Positions 11,127-22,750 of a DNA stretch of 64,000 nucleotides are shown here, one piece after another. Under the pieces are notes generated by a model. It saw only the letters and a program-made list of their open reading frames with translations, was not told the DNA's origin and made no database searches. The translations under genes and the position numbers were made by a program. The first letter of the stretch is position 1; each line of letters starts with the position of its first letter. This DNA is from Hypholoma sublateritium FD-334 SS-4 (lineage: Eukaryota > Basidiomycota > Agaricomycetes > Agaricales > Strophariaceae), in NCBI GenBank assembly GCA_000827495.1, contig KN817608.1:91458-155457 (forward strand), written 5' to 3'.

Positions 11127-13120
11127 ATGAAGCTGTTAGTGTGGGCGGGACTTCTCGTGTACTTCTGCATTCAGAGCTCGGCAACTGCGGTATCACAGTC
11201 CCCTACCGACGTGGTGTGCATCGCCATAGCTCATGCCATATCGTCAGCCAGCGAAGTATTCTATCCAGGTGAACTCAAGTTGGCTATAATGTGTACTTTA
11301 CATGGCTTGACGGTTTTTTTCCAGGGGATCCTTTATACAATAAGGGGATTTATCATGTTGCTATATCCAGCACTCAGCACTCCAAATGTGTTGTCGAAGC
11401 GGGGACTCCGGCTGATGTGGGCAAGATTGTAAGAATGTCCTCTCACTTCACGGTTTAATGTGTCTCACCCACGATTTCTTCTTCTTTTCATGAAGCTTGT
11501 AATCCTCGGACGTACCAGAACACCATTTGCCGTAAGTGTGAACTCGAATCTAACTACGTAATTGAATTGTCTCTCAGGTCAAAGGAGGTGGACACATAAC
11601 CAATATCGGATTCTCATCGACGCTCGGAGTTCACATCTCACTGTATCGCTTCTCCGAGGTCAAGTATAATCCTGTTAGCCAGACGGTTAATGTGGGTTCC
11701 GGATTGATCTGGGATGATGTTTATGCTGCATTGGAGCCACTGGGAGTGAACGTTGTTGGAGCACGAGCCACTGGTATAGGTGTAGCTGGGTTTACACTTG
11801 GCGGCGGTCGGTTTGCTTCAGTGTAATTATGCCACTCACGCAGTGCTAATAGTTATTAGGATATTCATACAAGACAAACCAATATGGTCTCGCCGTCGAT
11901 AACGTTCTTGCGTTTCAACTTGTCAAGCCCAATGGACAAGTTGTGCAGGTGTCGCAAGCGTCAGACCCGGAGCTTTTCTTTGGACTGAAAGGCGGCCAAA
12001 ATAACTTCGTAAAAATATTATTGCAACAAGTGTTATACTACTACTGATTTTGCGATTTTATATAGGGAGTTGTTACTGAATTTACTCTGAAAACATTTCC
12101 TCAAACCCAAGTCTGGGTAAGGCTTGCATATATTTTTACAGGTCTAGATACTAATTTCTACGATTTATAGGGCGGTGTCATCGAATACCCTGGGACTGCT
12201 GTAGACGCAATAACCGCCGCCACAGTTGCTTTCCAGAATAATGTGACAGATCCGAAGGCCACAATAATCACTGCATACACTTACATACCTACATTGGAGA
12301 CGGTATGCTTGATTAATGCACTTCAAGAGCGGCCTTACTATATAGCATTTTCTCTTAGGATCTAAAGCTTATCATTGGGCTGGCAATATTCTACGATGCC
12401 CCAGTGCCACCAGCCGGACTCTTCGATGCGTTTCTGGCCGTTCCTGCGACTTTAAAGGATGTCAGTACAAGAAACTATTTAAGCTTGGTACAAGCAGCAC
12501 CCACCAACTTTACACAACCAACCAGGTGAACTCCTTTTCTCATCCTGGAATGACGCTGTCAATGTTAATCGAGTCTGTACACTTCCTCGAATATCAGAGT
12601 GGCCTATAATCTGCTCCCGAATCTCTCATTCACGTCTGGTGTCGGTGCTCTGGTGCTCAATGAGACTTTAGTAAGCAATCCCATTTTTATCCGGAGACTT
12701 TTGTTCATGTTTATGGCGCAGGCCGTGGGGCAACTTCTCACCAATAAAACCCTCGCTGTCCTTTCTTATGCTTTCGAGATATTCCTTCCCAACATATATT
12801 CCCATAATTCGTACAAAACAGCGTTCCCTCCAGAGAGAGCTGTTCCATTCCAGCCATTCAACATATTGATGGAGTGGACATCGTCCGAATTTGATACCGA
12901 CTATCACGAGACAGCCGTCGCTACCCAAGCGCGCCTCATCAAAGGACAAATCGCCTTAGGCCAGACGGGGGTTGCTAATGTTCCCTACTATCCAAATTAC
13001 GCCATCGCTGGGACCCCACTGGAGAAGATTTACGGTGCAAATCTGCCGGCTTTGATGGCGTTGAAGAAGAGGGTGGACCCCAGTAATGTGATGGGTCTCG
13101 CAGGAGGGTGGAAGTTTTAA
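11127..13120 (+). CDS. Secreted FAD-linked oxidase, BBE-like
   Basis: This is a tandem paralogue of 7415-9427 with the same exon order. The signal peptide is MKLLVWAGLLVYFCIQSSA. Further exons read ASEVFYPG, LGRTRTPFA, VKGGGHITNIGFSSTLG (FAD loop with His), GLIWDDVYAALEPLGVNVVG, TGIGVAGFTLGGG, GYSYKTNQYGLAVDNVLAF, DPELFFGLKGGQNNF, GGVIEYPGTAVDAITAATV and a C-terminus ending VDPSNVMGLAGGWKF. Introns are 45-70 bp and GT-AG. All exons are open, so the gene looks functional. As in its paralogues, the BBE Cys is absent. A TATA box lies about 50 bp upstream. Three genes and a relic in 13 kb point to recent tandem expansion; a shared substrate class, such as plant-derived alcohols or oligosaccharides, is only an inference. 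Confidence 0.92.
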
Positions 13121-13781
13121 CGCCCGTTACTGAATACTGAGTCAGTATTATCGGCTCAGTTCTATGTTCTGTTTCTGTTCGTAAATGTAGATCTTGTTGA
13201 TCCCAAGTCTATTTCGTGGCCTCCGCGAGGGAAATTGAGCGACCCTGAAATATCAAACAGGCAACAAACAGGTGCCCGGATTAGGCTTTGTAGTTGATTA
13301 AGCGCCCAAGAAATTCAGACTTGACATTGACTCCTTCTAGCAGTCTTGTTGAGAGGTGGAACGATCCTCATACTCCAGAAAATATCAGAAGGCCAATCTT
13401 GGGCCAATCTAAAAGAAATTATAGAGCCTGAACGTGGCCTGAATGTACGCAGACCCAACGAAGACCATGATTGGCTGTGCGTAGTTGTCCCTATTTGCCA
13501 GCGCGGCCTGATGGGATGGATGATTGGCAGTCAATGTCGACCGTTGAACTTCCTCCCCGCCTCGTCGTTCCTGCTGGGCAGCAGACCGGAGCCTGGTCCA
13601 ACTTCCTTGAGGACCCTGTCATTCTACGATATATCGGGCTTGGATCCTCCCCCCACCTTTGCTTTGCGCCATAACACACTGTTCCGACCTAACGTTGACA
13701 TTTACGAAGTGCGTTCACCCCCACGCTTAGAGTCTTGGACCGGCAAGAGAGAGGGGCCACCATCGGGCGTCAAGAAGCGAA

Positions 13782-16713
13782 ATGTCGTTCTTCTCCCGCG
13801 CGCAGTCTACAGCTGTACGCATTGCGAAGCCCGCAGATGAAGAGGATGCGGTGAAACAGCCAACGCCGCGTAAGGGTTAGTAATCGTACTTGTGCTCTTG
13901 TAGAATATGAACTGCACTTCTCGAGAGTGTAAAAGAAACACCATCTAATTTGGCTTTATCTTTATAGATTCCGTGCAGAGACAGTGCAGGAACATCGTTA
14001 TCTATGGGTGCGTTGATCATGTCAAGTCATTCTTTGTTTGTAAACCATCTCTGATGCCGTGCCACTCCGCCTAGACACTGTCGTTACCAGGATAAAGGAT
14101 GTGTATACTATCACCCTCCAGTATGATCTGTCTACCTCTCTATATATCCTAATTGATGATTGAAACAGGCGGAAGATTCCCTTCCTCCCCAGTACGGTTC
14201 TGCCCTCGTATTCCGTTTCAGCATCTAACGATGAATACCAATAGACCCTCGTCGCCTTCACCTCGCGTAGACTCTCCTGCCATAGCCACAATTACCACTC
14301 AAGCGCTTAATGCGCCCGTCTTTGTTCCCAAGTTCGCGGCTGCTAATACCACCACCCCAGCCGAAAGCAATCCCACTTCTCCTGTGCCGCAGTCGCAGAA
14401 CAGTGGCTCTCAGCCAACAACGGTGGAAGAGATGCAATACCAGTATGAAACTCAGAATGGATACCAAGATCAAGGTGATGGCGAGTATGTCGAAGGCCAG
14501 TCGTACGAACAGGAACACCAGGAATACGGACAACACGACTATCCTGGGTATCAAGGCTACGACTACCAAGTGGACCAGGCGGGGAATGTATTACAGGGGA
14601 TGGAACTAGTGCGTGAGCGTTATGGCATAGGGCGGCTTATATTTATGTGATCCCTGAAGACGGACCCAAACTACTACGAAGAGTACCACCCGCACGATAT
14701 GATGGACGCCTCCTACTACAACGCTGCCCCAGTGTTCCTCCGTCAGCCTGTACGTCTGTCCCACTTGCCGTCTGCACTATTGCATCTGTAACTCCGAGTT
14801 ACAGCTCAATTATCTGCTCTACACTCCTTTCACCCCTGCGGAACAAGTTCGCAACCCCCAAGCCACCCACTTTGTCCCTTCGTCTACCGATCTTCGTCAA
14901 GCTCTCCAGGAGCGCAGCGAGACCGCTCGAACGGTCAATCTTGTTGACCTGGGCTTACCGGAGGAATTGCAGGGTTATCATACATTGGTGCCCATCGAAC
15001 CAGTCAATGTCGCCGCCGCGGATCGAAAGAAATTTGGGAACTGGTATTCTACGGTGTATAGAGCGGTGAGAACCTCAGATGGGGGTGCTCATTGCTTGAG
15101 GAAGGTTGAGAGTGCGTTGGGCCTATGAAGAAAGTAGTGCTGAGCTGACGGTGATATCCAGACTTCAGGCTCAGTCACCAAGCCGCGTTCGCGCCCATTG
15201 AGACGTGGTCGCAAATCCATCATCCGAGCATTGTGTGGGTGCGGGAGGCCTTCACCACACGCTCCTTCAACGACAATTGTAAGTGGTGTTCGGATCTGCA
15301 TTCAAGTCATCAACGAGCATTTTCTTCCAGCTCTCGTGGTCTCCTACGCCTACCATCCTAACTCAAAAACGCTGTATGATGCACACATGAAGCCCAAGCC
15401 CCTCCCTATCCCAACCTACCAGCAGTCGGTCTACTATGGCCGCCATCAGCCGCGCAATCACCTGAGTAACCAGCCTCAGCAGCAGTGGATCGAGGAGCGC
15501 ACGCTGTGGTCGTACATTGTGCAGATCGCGTCGGCCATCAAGGCGGTGCACGAGCGCGGGCTCGCAGTCAGAATCATCGATGCGACGAAGATTATAGTGA
15601 CGGGCAAGAATCGGTGCACCGTCATCACCTCTTCGTTTCCCTCTCCCCCCTAACATATTGTATGTTAACAGTGTTCGCATATCGTCCTGTGGCATCTTCG
15701 ATGTACTGCTTTTTGGCACTCCACAGCCCGACTTGGCGACGCTGCAGCAAGAAGACCTACTCAAGTTCGGCCGGCTGATATTCGCGCTGTGCAGCGGCAA
15801 CCTCAATGCTGCGACGCCGGCGAATCTGCAGAAAAGCGTCGAAGCGATGAAGAAGGTATATGGCGTCGAGGTTCAGGCACTTGCACTGTTTTTGTGTAGC
15901 AGCAAGATCAAAAAGGTGCGTGAGCCATTGCCGCTGATCCTGTCTTTCGAAAAATACGGTAGCATTAATACTGGTGTATTATTTCTATGTAGAGCATTGA
16001 CGAGGTGCTGGATATGATTCGGCCGAAGATTCTCCAAGAACAGGACGAGGCACTCATGTAAGTGCCTACTTCGTGCTCTCTGTGTCCTTAACTCGTTGAA
16101 TTTCACCTGTCTGCCTCTTGTAGGGCAACGGACCGCCTTGAAAACGAGCTCATGGGCGAGCTGGAGAACGCACGCTTGTTTCGGCTCATGTGCAAATTTG
16201 GTTTCATCAACGAGCGACCCGAGTGCGTGTTGTCATCCCACACTCAAGAGCAATGCTCACGTCCCGTAATCAAAGATTCGCTCGCGATGCACGCTGGTCG
16301 GAGACTGGCGACCGATACATAATCAAGCTCTTCCGCGATTATGTGTTTCATCAAGTCGACGAGCACGGCAACCCCGTTCTGGACCTGTCGCATGTGCTTA
16401 CCTGTTTAAACAAGGTATGCCCCTTCCATCGCCCAGTGGATCTGTGTTGTGAAGCTAGGTACTGACAGTCCTGATTTTTCGCTTAGCTCGATGCCGGTAC
16501 AGACGAGAAACTGATGCTCGTTGCCCGCGATGAGCAGAGTTGCCTCGTGGTCAGCTACAAGGACATCAAGTCATGCGTTTCGAACGCGTTCGAGTGCGTT
16601 TATCGAGGCACTGACTGTGATAGACTGATGCTGATGTGCTTCCTTGTATTTCCAGTGATCTTGTACGCGCAACGACTGCGATGCAGAGTGGAAAGGACGC
16701 CCGGGTGATCTAG
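13782..16713 (+). CDS. PAN3: PAN2-PAN3 deadenylation complex subunit PAN3
   Basis: PAN3 recruits the PAN2 nuclease to poly(A)-binding protein for cytoplasmic poly(A) shortening. I start it at 13782 ([20 protein letters not shown]) because splicing from there builds the N-terminal CCCH zinc finger [10 protein letters not shown]...CVYYH (C-x8-C-x6-C-x3-H). A PAM2-like motif follows ([11 protein letters not shown]), which in PAN3 binds the PABP MLLE domain, then a Gln/Tyr-rich stretch. The pseudokinase domain reads [53 protein letters not shown] and [19 protein letters not shown]; it keeps no catalytic HRD. The C-terminal coiled coil and knob read [34 protein letters not shown] and [14 protein letters not shown], stopping at 16713. 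About nine small introns are needed. The locus looks intact and single-copy here. Confidence 0.93.
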
Positions 16714-17985
16714 GATCTGAGGCCTTGAGGGCCGATCTCAATCTGAAGGGCATGGGCGCCGGTTTGGGACACCATGATGACTGACGGATTCTGAAAAATA
16801 GGTAGAATTAGAAAAAAGACTCGAAAAACCCATAAAAATTCATCGATTTTATTTTATCAACCATATGCATAATTAACCACCTAAGCTTTAAGTCTGATAC
16901 TGGATAGCTTTTGTGATCCTCGTCCAGACCAGCTTTGCTGAAAGTTCGATATTGCACCCAACTTGGCATGAAGGCCGTGGCTGCGCCCGGCGTTACGAGT
17001 CCCTTTTCTCCTGTGATTTTCTTTAGAAAAATTGTGCCATTACATACAAATCAACAGGAAATATTATTGTCAATGCCTCGGGCAGTAAGTACGTATCACN
17101 GATGTTGAGAGCCCAGTATATTTGGTACCACCTCCAAATTCACCTAACTTTGTCCAAGAAATGACTGATTTTTGGTATAAAAATTTAGCTACCTTAAAGA
17201 TCATGCACATGGCTAGCACTGAAGTTTTAAATNNTCAAGATGCTTTAAAAATACAATCGTAATAATTCTTCATTTTTTCTTTCCCTCCCTTGTTAGATAA
17301 ATTTAATCTTGATTTAGAGCAATGTGTTCGCGGAGGGCGCCGGCGGACCAGTTTCATATGCCTGGCGACGTGGAGATTTGCNCTACATCGACAAATTCTA
17401 TAGGCGTCAGATGCTCAGTGCTACGGGCATTATTCTCGATAAAGACATCCGCTCATTGCAAGACCGCTGTCTGCGCAAGCTCTGTCGACTTGCATCCCCG
17501 AGCACACCCGTTCTTGAACCGCTTCNTCCACCTCCGGAGTCTCGAAGTTCAAGTACACNAAGTCAACACAAAGTATGCCATGTCCCTGAGATAGGTCATG
17601 GAGCGGTGACGAGAAGGGNGAGCGTTCACGAGGGCGTGTTACGAGTCTGGCTGTGGCGATATTTAAAANAGCAAAGCAGAATGGCGCAAGAATGGCGTCA
17701 GAAAGCGGTGCATAAGCGAGATACCCAGGGAACACCTAATTTTTGATGGCAGGCCAAGCTCCCCTCTAAATAACGATTCCTATTTTAGAATAGGACTCGT
17801 AATTTGCACCAATCCGGGAGCCCGGCCATACTTAACATGTTCCGGCCCGGAGCGGGTTGAACTTGCGGAATGCTCATGGACCCGAACTTGACTCGAACTA
17901 GCAACTTGCACACGACCGCTGTTGCTCCAGGAATGCCAACGAAACACTAGAAACCCCTGGATATTCAACAATCGAACACATCAAC
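16714..17985. other. Gene-free stretch with scattered ambiguous bases
   Basis: Between PAN3 and the amidohydrolase there are N calls at 17100, 17233-17234, 17382, 17526, 17559, 17619 and 17669, and none elsewhere in the window. One plus-strand frame (17324-17746) is open, but I do not recognise its product and it contains the Ns. This may be a collapsed repeat or a poorly covered region. Confidence 0.5.
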
Positions 17986-20487
17986 ATGGACTCGAAGCTT
18001 TCCAGGGAACCCCGCAGAAATCTCCAAACGCGCGCGACTGAGAGCAATTCCACCCAGTGGTGGGCTCGCCGGCTGATATTTGGCGTCGCGCTGAGTGCAG
18101 GGCTCGTGTTTCTCAACTACCCGTTGCAGTCATCGTACGCTGTATGCTCCCCGTCGCGGAACATCTACACCGTCGACGACACCGCGCCTCGCGTGGAGTG
18201 TATCGCCGTTCGCAATGCGCGTATCGCGCGCGTCGGAAGCTACGGTGTGTCCCCTAGGCACTCTTCACGCGTTCTGCCTGACTGTTGCCGTAGATGAGGT
18301 CGTGCGCCCTCAGCGCTACTTCGAAGGCAATAACTTCTTTCCACGGTGGCTTGTGGACCGATTGGCTGTGGTGCGGTATACCATGGTTATATATCTACAT
18401 GAAGATGCAATCCTCGTCCCCGGGCTGGCAGGTGCGCTGCTAGCTATACACAGTACAGCTCTCCTGCTGAACATCATTTCAATCAGATGCCCATGCCCAC
18501 GTCATAGAGAACGGATATATGAACCAACTGCCGCTCATGGGCGCTGCATCTGTCCAAGGTACGCTCGCCCGCTTGTCCCACTCTCCGTATCCTCTCTGCA
18601 AGTTTCTCACCGTCCGCAGAGGTCGTCGACCGCATCAAGACGTACATTGCGACGCATTCGGACACGCTCAACGAGCCGAGCCGCTGGATTGAAGGCATGG
18701 GTTGGGACCAGACTAAGTGGCCCGGGGCACAGTTCCCCACCGCGGTACGTTGCTGCTTGTTCGGCTGTATTGAGCCTGTGTTCTAGCTGTGCGATTGACT
18801 TCGTACAGGCAGATCTGGCGACGGACCCGCTGCTCAAAGGCAGGCTTATCTCGCTGAGCCGCGTTGACGGTCATGCACGCTGGGTGTCCCCCGCCGTGCT
18901 TGAGCTCATGCCCAATTTGCCTGAGCAAGTCGAAGGAGGCCTCATCGTGCGAGATGCTGAAGGAAATCCAACAGGTTCACAGGCTAATTTATCCAGACCG
19001 GAAGCACCGCTGACTGCGTCTGATCAGGCGTGTTCGTCGACAATGCGATGGACTTGATCCCCATCCCCCCATGGAGCGAAAAGCAGATTACGGAGTTCTT
19101 CGACATGACCATGAAGCAGGCGCTATCGTACGGGCTGACATCCATCCACGACGCCGACACGAAGCCAGCCCATATCGCGTTCTTCCAAAAGCTTGCAGAC
19201 GCAGGAAAGCTGCCTGTGAGAGTCAACTTTGCTCTCACACGAACGACAGCTAAGCCAAACGCCGCAGAATAGGCTCTACCTCATGGGCAATAACGGCTCG
19301 GCAGAATACTGGGGCGACACGCTTCCGAAGCTCGTCGACTACGGGAAGCACGCCCGTCTGAATCTGCGCAGCGTCAAGCTCATCGCCGACGGTCCGTCTC
19401 TTTGAGTTTAGAAGTAAAAGAAATGTGCTGATAGCGGGCCACGCAAGGTGCCCTTGGTTCGTGGGGCGCCGCGCTTTTAGAGCCATACTCTGACGACCTC
19501 GCCACGAGCGGCCTGATGCTCAGCAGCCCCGAGAAGCTTGAGCGTCAGATCCGGCGGTTCTGGGCGGATGGCTGGCAGACCGTACGTACTTGACACTCCT
19601 CTCTGCGCGATGCTTTTTTGTTAACCGCGGCTCGATGCGTAGAACGTGCACTGCATAGGCGATAGGGCGAACCACGTCATATTGGATATCTATGAACGCA
19701 TTCTTGCCGGCGGTGGAAGAAACGTGACGGAGTCGCGTCCGCGCATCGAGCACGCTCAAATCTTCACACCTGCAGATCTGGTGCGGATCGGAAAGCTTGG
19801 AGGTGGGTCGCTTCGTGCTGCGTCTATTATTTTAGCGTACTGACGATTTTATGACAAGTTATCGCTAGTGTGCAGCCCACCCATGCGTAGGTGCGATATT
19901 TTAGGATGCAGCATCCCTCTAACTCGATATCAAGGACGTCTGACATGGGGTACGCACAAATTCGGCTGGTGCGTCCACCACCTTTCCCCGCAAGTTCAGG
20001 TGCTCATTTTGGGTACCTTCCAGGGCCCAGACAGGATCAAGGGAGCGTATGCGTATCAGACCCTGCTGAAGGCGTCCCCGCAGGGCGTCCTCCCGCTCGG
20101 CTCTGACTTCCCAATTGAAGGCGTGAACCCGCTGCTGGGATTCTACGCCGCGACGTCACGGCTGTATGTCGATGGCACGTCTCCACACGGCCTCGAAGGG
20201 TGGTAAGTCTGCACTTCGCATTTCCCATATATACACGAACATCATATTCACCATACGCCAGGTTTTCCGAGCAGAAGCTCACAAGGGCGCAAGCATTGAA
20301 GGGCATGACGCTTGATGCGGCCTATGCTTCGTTTGCTGAGCATGATCTGGGCTCCTTGACCCCTGGGAAGAAGGCCGACTTTGTGGTGTTCGACAAAGAT
20401 ATCATGACGGTGCCGTACGATAAGATACTCGAGGCTAAAGTGGTAGCGACGGTCATCGATGGTGAGGTTGCATACGGTACTCTCTGA
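17986..20487 (+). CDS. Membrane-anchored YtcJ-like amidohydrolase (amidohydrolase 3 family)
   Basis: This metal-dependent hydrolase belongs to the YtcJ/N-substituted formamide deformylase group. The start at 17986 gives a basic N-terminus and one hydrophobic helix (LIFGVALSAGLVFL), so it is probably a type II membrane anchor or uncleaved signal. Spliced exons show the HxH metal motif DAHAHVIENGY, then GMGWDQTKWPG, SRVDGHARWVSP, the strand end GLTSIHDADTK, GALGSWGAALLEPY, the metal-ligand segment NVHCIGDRANHVILD, RIEHAQIF, LPLGSDFPIEGVNPL (Asp ligand region) and the C-terminal composite-domain signature SLTPGKKADFVVFDKD. About ten introns are needed; some 5' junctions between 18240 and 18500 are uncertain. 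The family hydrolyses amides or cyclic ureas; the substrate here is unknown. The stop is at 20487. Confidence 0.88.
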
Positions 20488-20735
20488 TATTAATACCGGG
20501 ATGTGCGGCGTGTATTATTATCAACACACATGCGGGCTATAGAAATGTGGGCGCACGATAACTGTTACATGCGTTCATGCAGGGTATGTTATGTAAAGTT
20601 GTTATACAATGGTGATCCACGAGGCTGCAAGGACATCAAATGACTGCACAAAAAAATAAAATGAGAAGTGGGCCGACACATAATGAGACGACATACAGTA
20701 AAATATTCTGTGGCTAGAGTCTCGCGGACGGACGG

Positions 20736-21398
20736 TTAGGACTGCTCAGAGCGCGCCTTGAGCGTGTCGGCGAACGCGCGGAAAGCCACGCGCAGTTTGT
20801 CGCCGAAGAAGTAGCTCGTAACATACGCCAAGATGCCGCCGAACACCTCGACGGTCTCGTAGCGCGTTTTCCCCGTCGTTTCGTCGACGCTCAGCGCCTG
20901 CCAGCGCTCCGAGCGCAGCAGCCACGCAGGCGTGCCCGCTGTCTTCCACGCCGCGCGGTGCGCGTCCGCGTCGATATGCGTGATGACACAGAACGCCGAG
21001 TTCACGCCGAACATTCCCTCAGGCTCGCCCATCGTAGGCGGCATGTGTACGCGCATTAGGATGTGCGCGCCGACGGCGGCCGTCTGGTCCGCGAGCGGCG
21101 CCTTCGCGGGGGTCACCAGCGTCATCGTGCGCCTGGGGTACCGTTTTTAGTACGCCGATACGGAAGTGCGCGAAGAAGGGACGACGTACACGAATGAGTT
21201 CCTGCGGATGAGGATCGGTCGGTTAGCACTGCGCCATGCCACAACCTCCCAGTTGGCGCGAACGGCTCACCAGTCCCCATAGGCCGGGAAGTCGAGTAGC
21301 GTCGCCCACACACGTTCAATTGGCGCGTCAATAAGTGCGGATGCGGACACTGAGAAGACATGGTCGGCGCCCAAAGGTGGCAGGTGGGAGTCGGACAT
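20736..21398 (-). CDS. SRPBCC/polyketide-cyclase-like small protein
   Basis: This is a likely START-like/SRPBCC ligand-binding protein. Exon 1 (21398-21271) reads MSDSHLPPLGADHVFSVSA then LIDAPIERVWATLLDFPAYGDW, the typical first strand and helix of the fold. A 69-bp GT-AG intron leads to WNSFV. The last segment reads LADQTAAVGAHILMRVHMPP, TMGEPEGMFG, ERWQALSVDETTGKTRYETV and a C-terminal helix FFGDKLRVAFRAFADTL, stopping at 20736. The WNSFV segment and the MTLVTPAKAP segment should adjoin, but the only candidate second intron (about 21141-21193) does not keep phase with canonical GT-AG sites. Either the gene has a frameshift, a base error exists, or a non-canonical site is used. Function unknown; such proteins bind hydrophobic ligands. 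Confidence 0.7.
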
Positions 21399-22750
21399 CG
21401 CAAGTAAGGGTAGAGTTGGGAAGAAGTGACACTGATACTCCGGCTGCGTGTGTGCTTCCGGGCCGGCTCGCGTTGTACCGGATCGCGCAGACGCGCGCGT
21501 AGTAGCGCGTAAGTACTTACACCCATACGCGTCTAATATTTCACAAGATCAAACCCGACCCGCCGACAGCATGGATGCCAGGATGTGGCGCAGATACACG
21601 TATCCTGAAACGCCCAACACACGTCTGACTCTGTGGCGCCACAGATGCCGAGCAGCTTCAATCTGCCTAATTGGACACCAACCCGCACGCCGCGGCCAGG
21701 ACTCCAGATTGCGCCGCAGAGGGCTGCCTTTAGCAAGGAGACACAAGTTCGGGATACATATGTGCAGTAATTAAGTATGTATAAATGGAGGAAGAAACCA
21801 CTGAAGCACGCGCCGCATCGTTAAATGCATCATAAATATCCATGCAAGGCGCGCACGCAGGATGCAACATCGGAAGCCTGCCACAGGACGCCACTGCATG
21901 AACCGATAGCTTCAATGTAGTGTGCAACACACGCGCGTCAGCAGCGTTCCGTACAGTGCCGTCAGTGATTCGATATCTTACAGCAGACACGGCATGCATG
22001 AATTTCTACAATCTACAAATGACCGCCCCGGCCAATATCAGCGGTGCCGGGGTGAATCAGTGCAACAGACACGGGGTATAAGTATAAGCAGCTCGGGGAC
22101 GGCGCGGCGACGCAAAAAAGAGGATAATGGAGACAAGTTCAAACAACATTCAAAAGAGAGATTCAGCGCACGGGGGGTGGGAGGAAGGGGCGTTTAGCGA
22201 TGCATTTGTAGTGTACTGTGCGTAAGTAAGTAGAGCGCGGGACTGAGATTGTGCAATACATGGACATGGACCAAAATGGGCGGCGGCGCGCGATAAGTAA
22301 GCAGGCGGATGGGATAAATACGGGAGATTCCAAGAGGGCCTCCGGGCGGCCATGACGATATAAAGAGGTAATAGAGACAGAGAGACGGAGACAGAGGAAG
22401 AGAGAAAGAAAAGAGAGCCGGGGAGCGGAGAATGTGTATTTGCGCATCCCATGCGGCTGAAATCCGGGTTCCAGCTAAGTGCCAATGTAATCGAGGGGTC
22501 CTCCGAACGTGGGTGCGGTTGATGAGTGCGAAAATATAAGCTTTTGTGACCGGGCGGTCGAGATGCGATTGTTGAGTGGAGTCGAGACGAGTGGGAAAGG
22601 GCCGCGCGCGAGAAAGCGAGCGCGCAGCAGAGCGAAGGTCCAAAAAATGCGATAAATAACAGCACGGCGTGAGCCAAATCTGAGCGCGCATCAGCAAACG
22701 CGCCGAGGGTACACTCGCAGCCCACATACCTATACAATTCAGAGCACAGC
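21399..22750. other. Intergenic, about 1.35 kb, no gene seen
   Basis: This stretch lies between the SRPBCC-like start and the stop of the RanBP2-finger gene. It holds a purine-rich tract at about 22364-22424 made of GA/GAGA runs, perhaps in the 3' UTR of the downstream minus-strand gene. Open frames here are low-complexity. Confidence 0.45.

Noticed and set aside
13346..13840. 164-residue plus-strand frame before PAN3
   Set aside because: It overlaps the PAN3 start in another frame and has no recognisable domain. The PAN3 zinc-finger exons explain the region better.
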